Positions 55,471-64,000 of a stretch of 64,000 bases of DNA are shown piece after piece. Under the pieces are notes generated by a model, which was not told the origin of the DNA, ran no database searches, and saw only the letters and a list, made by a program, of their open reading frames with translations. Position 1 is the first letter of the stretch. Every line of letters begins with the position of its first letter. The stretch is taken from assembly GCA_020152595.1 (NCBI GenBank), contig JAIGNY010000145.1, forward strand, positions 61,476 through 125,475. Reading direction: 5' to 3'. This stretch comes from Chiridota heheva (Eukaryota > Echinodermata > Holothuroidea > Apodida > Chiridotidae). Made by a program: the position numbers and the translations under genes.

Positions 55471-55624
55471 AATATGAGGCATGTGGAAGAAAATGCTTTC
55501 AATGAGTACAAAAAGTGGAAACTTTTTAAATCAACACATTTAAGTGAAGTGTGTGATGTTACTCTTAAATTGGTAGACTTCCTACACCAGTCATTTTAAA
55601 ACAAACTTTGTATTCCCTTTGTAT

Positions 55625-55890
55625 TTGAGGTGCAATGGCTCAGTGGTTAATGAGTCATGCTTGTATTCGAGAGGTACCCAGTTTGATTCCCGTCACGAGC
55701 TTTGCATTGTGTTCTTGAGCAATGCACTTTACTCTACTTGCTTCAGTCCACTCAGCTGTAAATTGAGTACCAGCGCTGCTGGGGAGTTTACCTGCGATGG
55801 ACTGGCGTCCAGGGGGAGTCATGTACTCTCATCCACTTGCGCCATGGAAACCTGGGATAAGCACCGGCCTTATGAGCCTAATCGGATGGT
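55625..55890 (+). mobile_element. tRNA-derived SINE, family S2
   Basis: The head has ATGGCTCAGTGGTTAATGAG (A box) and AGTTTGATTCCCGTC (B box). The body has TTGTGTTCTTGAGCAATGCA, CTACTTGCTTCAGTCCACTC and GATGGACTGGCGTCC. It is similar over its full length to 58330-58575. Confidence 0.85.
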
Positions 55891-56296
55891 TTAACTATCA
55901 TGTATTCCCCAATGGCATGATATTTCAGTATGTTTCTTCATGTCTTTTTTCCTTCATCACACAAGGAAGATATTTCCGACCTTTAAATGAGGTCAAAAGT
56001 TTGTGGTAATTAAATGGTGGCATTTGTGACAAAAGGGGTGAACACGAGCTCACATTATATTATGGGGATGCAGTAATTTGTGCCAAAGCCTAACATTTTA
56101 TCAGTGTGGTATTTTATTTGACTCATATTTCTATTGGTGCACCTGATATTTAATTTGTAAAGATTGTACTTAACATACATCGCTTTTATGAAGTTTTTAA
56201 TTATTATCTCAAAATAATTAAGATTAATTCTATTTTGTGACTTGTAGGGAGAGGGGAATTCCCCCTGAGAGGTGACCATCCCTATGCTACTGCTTG

Positions 56297-56297
<1 letters not shown>

Positions 56298-56328
<31 letters not shown>
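56298..56328. repeat. (TA)n microsatellite
   Basis: Short TA run directly abutting the T5 element. Confidence 0.95.
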
Positions 56329-56330
<2 letters not shown>

Positions 56331-56652
56331 CGCATTCGACGTATTAAGTGCCCCTTCAGCGCCCTTCCAATATTTTTTGCATAATAACATAATACATTTG
56401 ATTAATTTGAAAACCTAAAATACTTTGAATTTTGTTACATTCTTTGCTAATTTTGCATCTGACGCTTACAATGTATTTGTGTTTGTTATTGTGGGGCTAG
56501 TATAGAACCAGTTTACATTTTATGTACAGTGCAGTTCGAATAGCACACTAGGGGTGACCTCATGGGCACTTATTAGGAAGAAACTTTGTGCCTAAAGAGT
56601 GGTGTAATTTTCTTTTGTAAGCATTCGGGAGCTTATTACGTCGAATACGGTA
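56329..56652. mobile_element. TIR element T5, uninterrupted copy
   Basis: The start ACCGCATTCGACGTATTAAG and end CTTATTACGTCGAATACGGT are inverted repeats of about 20 bp. The arms continue more weakly inward. The interior includes GTGGGGCTAGTATAGAACCA. It represents the state of 37061-37478 before MITE insertion. Confidence 0.78.
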
Positions 56653-58329
56653 TGTACAAATATCATTTGGTTGATATTTAGCACATTACTTAATTCTCCC
56701 AAATTTATTTGACTTTGACAATTGGTAAAGGAATTTTAATGAAGGCAATTTTCAATTTAGTTTGATGCATAAAAGTACATGCTTTTAATCAGAACACACA
56801 TGGAGAATATATTACATTAGTTGTAAAGATAACTGGACATTTTGACCCAAAAAATAATATTTATGTAAGAATCATTCTCACTTGTAGTATTTGTTCCTTT
56901 TGATGACATTTGAGAAAGAAAAAATCAGCGCTAAAATTGCTGTTACACCCTTTTGCTTTTCATAATTTGTGGTAAAAAAAATATCCAAAAATCCATAAAA
57001 AAGTGGGAAAATATAAATTGTTATTTTGAGAAAAAATTGTATTACTCCAGCATAAAGTTCAACCATGACATGGTAGGTGCTCATGAGGGATAATGTAACA
57101 TTTTATCATGGTTGTGAAATTATCTTGTGCTGCCGATCAATGTAAACAAATGTTCAAGGTATTAATTATGATCCAAGAGGTCTATTACTTTCTAACCCCA
57201 AGTCCCGATTGGCAAATAGAACAAGTCAGGGAGAATATATTTCAAACCCGTTTCTACTAAGTCTCACTCTCCTGGACTCTTTCATTAACGCCAATGCTTG
57301 ATTAAGCACAGTGAATGTGAGCACACTAAATTGCTGGCTATACTGTACAGTCCTTTTAGTGAATTGTGGTTTGGAGATCTTATTTTCTGGGCCAAGCCAA
57401 CAATTCGATTCACTAAAAGTTTTCTCCTATCAGTGCTGGTGGACTTCAACAGAAAGAATAAAAAGTACTTAGGTAGGTAGGATGATAATTGGTAGATTAA
57501 TTGTGGTTTCTGTGCTGAAGGGTTTCTGGACAAGTTTTTAATAGGCATCTTGGATCATCATGTTCTTAGCATCCAGTCAGTTCAGTGGCATCATACATCA
57601 CCAATATGTATTGTTACCTGTTTATGCTATGGCGTATCATGATCAGTATACATTTTCAATTGTCGTTTACCTTTGTTTATATTTACTGATAATCACTGAA
57701 ATTGCATCCAAATGAAATCCATGTTTTATTCTTGCCTACAATGTTTTATCGTACATTTCTGAAAAAAAAGTTGGTTTGGAAAAGGTAATAATTATAAAAG
57801 CATTTTCACTTGTTGTTCTGCCAATATTTGATCCTTTTGATCAGTCCCCAAATGCTGATGACCCCCCTCCATATATTACCCAAAACTTTGACCTCCAAGT
57901 GGTAAAATTTACAGTGAGTTTACAAGAAGTTATATATTTTAAAAAACATTTTTGTGATACTTGATTGTAAGTGTGGGATATTTTTGGGTGGTTATTTGAG
58001 GAATTTCTTATTCCAAAAAAAGGAAGTTTCTTCTCCTAGCAGTATATAGGGAATGTCCATGTAATGTGAATAGTCCAGTTATGCTATATATATATATATA
58101 TAATAATAGTTAGAAGTGATCTTATAGTACTGTGTATTATAGTATTTTTATCATGCATAATTAAATTGTGTTGTTGATCAATGCAAACATAATAGTAAAT
58201 GTTAGTATCAAGTCAGTCAATACATCACCAACTAGTTGTCTTGCTGAGCTGTAGATTTCATGGTGTACAAATTTTCATATTATATTTTTCTTTCTTGTTC
58301 AACAATTGATGTAAGTCTTTGTATATTTT
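56653..58329. other. Intergenic, no gene seen
   Basis: Includes a small hairpin at 57354-57418 (TTTTAGTGAAT facing ATTCACTAAAA) and a short TA run at 58084-58101. Nothing coding is supported. Confidence 0.5.
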
Positions 58330-58575
58330 GGCAGAGGTCCTGTGGCTCAGTGGTTGGAGAGTCGTGCTCGTATGCCAAAGGTACCAAGGTTTGATTCCCG
58401 CCGCGAGCGCTGCATTGTGTCCTTGATCAAGACGCTTTGCTCTACTTGCTTCAGTCCACTCAGCTGTAAGTGAGTACCAGCACTGATGGGGAGTTAATCT
58501 GCTCGCATCTTATGCATTCTCATCCGTCATGGAAACCAGGGATAAGCCCTATGAGTCTAATGGCGTGTTTAACTT
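58330..58575 (+). mobile_element. tRNA-derived SINE, family S2
   Basis: A box TGGCTCAGTGGTTGGAGAG and B box AGGTTTGATTCCCGCC, then a body as in 55625-55890 with small deletions. Confidence 0.85.
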
Positions 58576-59189
58576 TTGTATATTTACCCAGAAATATTTA
58601 AATCTCTACAAAATGAAAAAAAAAAAATCTAACATGTAGCTTCCAATCTCAGTGTATTGACTGCATTTGAGGTGCGAGAAATTCAAGGATGTAAAAAATC
58701 ATTTCAATACTACTCACAATCATTTTTTAATTTCTGCAAATGAAGGGTATAATCTGTAGATGGGACAGAAATGAAATACAATCAGTAGAAAAAATACCAA
58801 ATGATCATTAAAAAAATTCTACATTATTGATTTCTGTTCTATTTAGCAGGGAAGGTTCTTTGGATGTGTACATGTATGTATGCGACATAGGTGTAGGAAA
58901 GTGAGGGCTGTATCCCCAGCCACAAAAATGCCCTCAACTATTGTTGTAGAAGTTTTTTTTTATCTTTTATAATATTTTTACTATAGAAATTAATGATCTG
59001 CACTATATTGTTCACCTGAGAATCCATACAGACAATGGAATCTTAGATGAACAAAATCAACATTTACAGGGTTTTCTTCTATTGTCAAAAGCTCTCCAAT
59101 GTTATAGTCATTATCATTACAGCCTAATGACTTCTTGCCGCAGACCATTCTCCTGAATGCATATTTGTATTTCACTTTTTAGGCATATG
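58576..59189. other. No recognisable feature
   Basis: AT-rich, with an A run near 58618; nothing supported. Confidence 0.5.
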
Positions 59190-59590
59190 TCAAGGAAAGC
59201 ACACGCAAGTCTCAATGACTTGTTTTCAGTGTGTACCCAATGAATTTGTTTGGATTTAAAGTGGATACACATCGGGTAAACACCCTGCTCTTTTTGAGAA
59301 ATCTTCAGAGAACCAGGCAGGGGGTGAATCTCCTACCATCGGACCGATGGCTTTGCATCCTCTCCGAAGGATGGTGAGCGCCACCCAACCATTGGCCACT
59401 TTTCACAAAGGTAGGGTGGAAGAAAAGGTGTGATGCAGAAGACAAAACCTCTGCACTTGATGTCAACATAGATCGTTCTGCATATCTTTGAAAAAGTCGC
59501 TGGTTAAATCACCTTTGGACTTGAACCTGGGACCTCCAGCATCTCAGTCGTACGCTCAGCTGACTGAGCTACCTGCCGCCCTATATAGCT
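59190..59590 (-). mobile_element. tRNA-derived SINE, family S1, near full length
   Basis: On the minus strand the head at 59590-59510 reads GGTAGCTCAGTCAGCTGAGC (A box) and CCCAGGTTCAAGTCC (B box). The body runs to AAAACAAGTCATTGAGACTT and pairs with 9292-9690. Confidence 0.85.
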
Positions 59591-60611
59591 GTAAATTAAT
59601 CTTAAGATCCCAGTTAAGCATTCCAACTACAAAATGTTATTATTTTCCAAAGAGTTCCTTAACAAATATACATGGGAGCAAAACAATGTATAGATTTATA
59701 AAAAAAAATATTTATAAAAAATAAATTATTTCTACAGATCAAGGCAAACTGCTGAATGATAAGTTATATAGTTATATACTATTTTTCTTGATTCATCAAA
59801 GCCGGGGCTGAGATACAATTGATCACAGCATATTCATTTAAAAGTTGTCCCATTATGGAATAAGAGGTACCTGTACATGTTTATCTTTGTTTTCTAATTA
59901 ATTGGGTATATTTTTTTGAAGACATTTAGTTAGTTAAATTGATCAGAAGCCACAATGATTTTATCAAAAGTGACCATAACTGGTAATAACTAGCCATAAT
60001 TGCTTAGAAGTCACTATAATGTTTGATATTGCTCAGGGTCCTGTGTAAGATCAGTCCTTGGACTGAATGAACAGGCTACCCTGATGAAAAAACTGAAATA
60101 GATAAATACAAATAATTAATTATAAATTAATATAATCAATATGCTGATATATTGTGTGTGCAATTTCTAAAACAAACATTAAAATGTTTTTTAACTTTTG
60201 CCAAATGTATAGGATTTGCAATTAAATAAAAATTAAAATCATTGCAACTATAGGCTGCCTTGTTGATGCCTTTTTAACAATTAGGCCATTATACAGTCCT
60301 GTCACAAATGTAACAGTCTGGAGAATGGTCTAGTATGTAATTGTTAAATGTGAATTTTAACATTTATCTTTATTTTAGAAAGATCCGGAGTATGCAGTAA
60401 TCTTTCATACTAAAAACAAATTATGACATGTTGCTTTTGTGTAATGGGATGAAACATTAGATTTATATTGATAATGCAAAGTTTTTGTGTAATGTTCTTA
60501 TTTCCCCACTATTTGATAGTTAATATGAAGATTTGTGATGTTTAATTCAAATGAAAGCAGAAAATGGTCATTGTTTTGTCTGGAAAATATTTCACAACAA
60601 AGTAGAAGCAG
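59591..60611. other. No recognisable feature
   Basis: AT-rich intergenic sequence without coding or repeat signal that I can identify. Confidence 0.5.
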
Positions 60612-60789
60612 CAGTGGCAGCTCCAGGATTTTAATGCTGAAGGAAAGAGGGTCAGTTTTGTCTCATGAGGGGGTGGGGGAAGCCTTTAAATCAGACAAAA
60701 TAAGTCACTTTATAACATTTTCTGGGTGGTAAGTGGAGATCATTTCCCCATGACCCCCCTCTCCCCTTCTCCCCATAGTGCCGCCACTG
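60612..60789. mobile_element. Small hAT-like MITE, 178 bp
   Basis: Ends CAGTGGCAGCTCC and GTGCCGCCACTG form a terminal inverted repeat. The flanks AGAAGCAG (60604-60611) and AGAAGTAG (60790-60797) match at 7 of 8 bases, the expected hAT target duplication length. Confidence 0.65.
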
Positions 60790-61344
60790 AGAAGTAGATG
60801 GAACATTTTAAAGAATTATAATTCAAACCAGAACATCAATAATGCTGAGGTTCAATAACAAACTAAAGGTAAAAGGAAGTGTTGAAAATTAAAATTCCCA
60901 AAACATACTGCAGCTCAACAGAAACATTTGTGAAGAGCTTTTAACAAAAGAATTAGTGTTCATCAAGCAAGCCTGCTGCGATCCTCAAGAGGTTTGGTTC
61001 GAGCCTCCAACAAACTTGTAATCTGGGCTTTAATTGCTTGCCATTTACTCTGCTACAAGGAACCCTTTTGTAATCTACTCGCTCTCTCTGTGGTCCTTCA
61101 CCGAAGCCAGTGGTGGCATCAGGCACCACTAAGATGAGGGGGACAATTGGCCCCAAAAAGATTTGTAGTATCACACCCTTGTCACACAAAAGTAAAGTGA
61201 TTGAATTGTGTCCCTGTCCAATATCCACAAGCAGTACAAGTGATTCTGCAATAACCCTTCAGTGGATCATCTACCCCTCCCCCAGACAGTTTATTGTACA
61301 GATTCTCCTCTGATTTGGATGAATTCAAAATTTGAATTTGAATA

Positions 61345-61700
61345 TGAATTTTACAAAAGTGAATTATGTGGAGAGAGTAGTAAAAGGGTCAATCTTGAAA
61401 CCTTAAAACAAATAGGCATACCAGTTTCGTTGCTTTCAAAGAGTTTTTACACCTCAATTGCAGGAAAATGTCCATTACATGCAGTCCCTAAAAATCAAGA
61501 AGTTGGTTGCATCAGTTTGCTACCGTCTCAAGGGGCCCTCTTAGGTAATCTCCCTGCTCTGTCTGTGCAGTGTGATAGTGAATTACATGGAGAAGGTAGT
61601 AAAAGAGTAAATCTTGAAGCCTTCACTTCAGTTAAATTGCTTTCAAAGAGTCTTCATACTCCAATTGTAGGAAGTGCCTATAACATGCACAATCCCTATA
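61345..61700 (+). repeat. Imperfect direct duplication
   Basis: GTGAATTA(T/C)(G/A)TGGAGA...GTAGTAAAAG(G/A)GT(C/A)AATCTTGAA...TTGCTTTCAAAGAGT occurs twice about 210 bp apart. A 164-codon frame spans both copies but shows no family. Confidence 0.6.
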
Positions 61701-62185
61701 AATCATTGGCTTTCCTGGCCTTAGGCAGATCAGCAAGTTATTCTTCCAAAAATTGAATGAAATATCACCAAAATACTGCCCTAGACAAGTTATATGCATG
61801 TTACTCAAGCATACTAATAAGTAGTGGCAGGGAGAAGATGGGGAGGGGGGGGGGGGGTGAGAGAGGGGCAATTTTGTTTGATGGGGGGAAAAAACTATCA
61901 ATCTAACAAAATATGTCACTACAAAAATTTTAAGTGGGAGAAAAAATGCCAAGCCCCCCCCCTCCTTCCATAAAGCAGGAAGGTGGTAGCATATGAGCAG
62001 GAATTGCCAACTCCCTGATATGAGACAATTTTCATACCTGCTGCTTATATATTGTGAGCTGTATACCTAAAGCTATGATTGATAGGGTCTGTTCAAATTT
62101 AGGCCTCCCTCTGACTGGCCTCGGCTCTTTCACGAAGGTTAATCTGGGGATGGGTGGAGAAGGGTCCCTTTCTGAGAACTTGACA

Positions 62186-62405
62186 GCACAGCTTCTCCTT
62201 ACTCAACACTTTGCTCCCCGACCTACCTTCACCCTGCCACAGGCTCCCTCACCTGTATTGACCTGTCTATCTGTTCCCTCAACCTCGATTTTAGCTGCAA
62301 GGTCACTGCTGACCTCTGTGGTAGTGACCATTACCCTCTCCTAATTCACTCTAACCTTCAAACCCCACCCCCAACTGGCCCTTTTTCGAAAACCTCTGCA
62401 ACTCG
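62186..62405 (+). mobile_element. Endonuclease fragment of I/Nimb-like retrotransposon
   Basis: Closely similar to 44615-44850 (CCCCGACCTACCTTCACCCT, CCTGTATTGACCTGTCTAT), including the SDHxP motif as SDHYPLL at 62323. Isolated and truncated at both ends. Confidence 0.75.
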
Positions 62406-62439
62406 GATTAAATCAGGATGCATTAAGCAACTTTGCTGG

Positions 62440-62735
62440 GATGAGATTCCCTATTTAAATTTGGTTCTTCTACGAATATCTTTTGAGAATTATAACAACA
62501 GCTTTACAAATAAAATAAATAAGCAATTCCATGTCACTTTTTTTGTATTTCTTTGAAAATAATGACCTCAATTGACCTCTCTTGAGTTAGTTGATTGACA
62601 GCTTTTTCAACAAATCACTGCACGAATATGTCTAGCCACGAAAATCTGCATAACTAAGTGGGGCAAAACTCCTATGTGGAACTGGTACAGTACAAATTGC
62701 TAGTGGCACGCATTCATGAAGTCAATGCAATATAC
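62440..62735 (+). repeat. Dispersed repeat, second copy
   Basis: Partner of 26400-26660: ATCTGCATAACTAAGTGGGG, AACTGGTACAGTACAA and GTCAATGCAATA. Confidence 0.65.
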
Positions 62736-63772
62736 TGCACAAAACTAATTTATACACACATAGACTGAGTGACGACAAGATGGTGAACAAATATTGTTCA
62801 CTACTGCCTAAGGGCCAGCTACGGGCTTTGTAAATCTGATTCCTGTTACCCAAAACAGTTAGCAAACGGAATTTTGTTTATTCCATTTGCTAAAAACTCT
62901 AAAGATCTGAAGAAGTGCCATAAATGGACCAAAGCTTGCAGCAGGCCACATGAACATCTAAATGTCAATGCATTGATATGCATGATGATTGTGGTTTTGA
63001 GGTTTATTTGCCCCACCTAGTTACCACATTGCTATGGTGGGTGTGGCTTATTTCCTAACTCAGAAACGTCAATTAAAGGAAACCCTTTTATTAGATTTTT
63101 AAGATGGGGTACAATGTAAACTTTTATAAGACCAAGTTGCAGCCATCTGTCCCTGTACTTTTTTCCTTTTTATCAAAACAGTAAATTTTCACAGAATACA
63201 ATAAAGATTTTGTGAAATGTGATGATCTGATTTCACACTTCATGTACAATGTCATGTAATTCTCTCAAATCTGTAATAGTGAGTAAATACTAATAAAAGT
63301 ATATACAAGGCACATAAATCATTTAAACATGGTTTTTCACCAATCTGTTTCTTTAATTGTCCTCAATCACATGAAGAGCACATGTGTGATCACACCAATA
63401 ATTCATTGAATAATGAGGTTAATTAATTTGATTAATTAATTGATTATTAATCAATGCTTAATTTCATTATTTAATGCTTAATTTGTAACCGATTTTGATA
63501 GAATTTACTTGCAATTTTCATTATTTTCAACTGATTTTTTTAACCAATCTAGCTAATGTTGCATTTGGTGTCAATATAGTTCTTAAACACAGAAATCATT
63601 TGTCTTTTGCAAATAACCTTTTAATCTAAAAACAAAAAAACCTGAAGGTGTTCAAGATGTATGCAGTATTCTCTTTCATAAAAAAGATCATGAAATTCTT
63701 CATAGAGCCACATACCCATCATCTCAAGCTGAACATCATTTTGCCACATTTCCAAAGTTTTAACATTTTTTA
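62736..63772. other. No recognisable feature
   Basis: AT-rich intergenic sequence with no coding, RNA or repeat signal I can identify. Confidence 0.5.
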
Positions 63773-64000
63773 GAACTGCATGACAAAACCTTTCTAATCA
63801 CTGGTCTGGGCCTTGAACGGGAATTCAGATCTGGTCTTCTTCCGGATTTCAGTTTGCCTCAACTAATAGATGAAACCTGACACTTCTTCAGAACTGCATG
63901 ACAAAACCTTTCAAATCAGGCTGGTCTGGGCCTTGAAAGGGAATTCAGATCTGGTCTTCTTCCGGATTTCAGTTTGCCTCAACTAATAGATGAAACCTGA
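63773..64000 (+). repeat. 118-bp tandem repeat reaching the window edge
   Basis: Two nearly identical units begin GAACTGCATGACAAAACCTT at 63773 and 63891, differing by a few substitutions and a 2-bp indel. The second is cut by the window end, so more copies may follow. Confidence 0.9.

Noticed and set aside
61262..61756. 164-codon frame with an internal repeat (KRVNLE twice)
   Set aside because: The repeat reflects a DNA duplication; no domain, splice signal or codon bias supports a gene.

Overview
The window looks like an intron-rich, repeat-dense animal genome. Evidence: GT-AG introns up to many kilobases, tRNA-derived SINEs, decayed non-LTR retrotransposons with an RNase H domain, many small inverted-repeat DNA elements, and megabyte-genome style micro- and minisatellites. 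The gene content (a death-effector-domain / NB-ARC / TPR protein) and the SINE types fit a marine invertebrate, most probably a deuterostome such as an echinoderm or hemichordate; the phylum is a guess. There are no bacterial-type operons, no CRISPR array and no convincing tRNA or rRNA gene.

Only one protein-coding gene can be supported well. It runs on the + strand, and its eight core coding exons (25982-51333) join in frame at every junction to give a 1050-residue protein: death effector domain (DED), FFGR linker, NB-ARC ATPase with P-loop, Walker B, sensor and PLA motifs, winged-helix region, TPR repeats, then a Ser/acid-rich tail encoded by small exons. A ninth exon 18.6 kb upstream (7110-7361) has a good start context, a consensus donor and the right phase, and encodes a weakly DED-like 84 residues. 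If it belongs, the protein is DED-DED-NB-ARC-TPR, 1135 residues. This is an Apaf-1/NLR-like signalling ATPase with a caspase-8-type adaptor end: the expected role is ligand-triggered oligomerisation that recruits DED partners in apoptosis or innate immunity.

Layout: 1-7 kb, dispersed repeats, a 13-bp minisatellite and inverted degenerate arrays; 7.1-7.4 kb, candidate first exon; 7.4-26 kb, a very large putative intron containing inverted-repeat elements, a SINE, retrotransposon tails and a 7.5-kb satellite/minisatellite block (10.7-18.2 kb) bracketed by inverted copies of one element; 26-51.8 kb, the gene body, with microsatellites, SINEs and ~300-bp tandem repeats in introns 2 and 4, a nested retrotransposon in intron 6 and another plus MITEs and a hAT-like element in intron 7; 52.2-54.5 kb, a 24-bp satellite; 54.8-55.5 kb, a 37-bp tandem repeat; 55.6-64 kb, SINEs, MITEs, retroelement fragments and no recognisable gene.

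Most long open frames in the window arise because the tandem repeat units lack stop codons; these are not annotated as genes.
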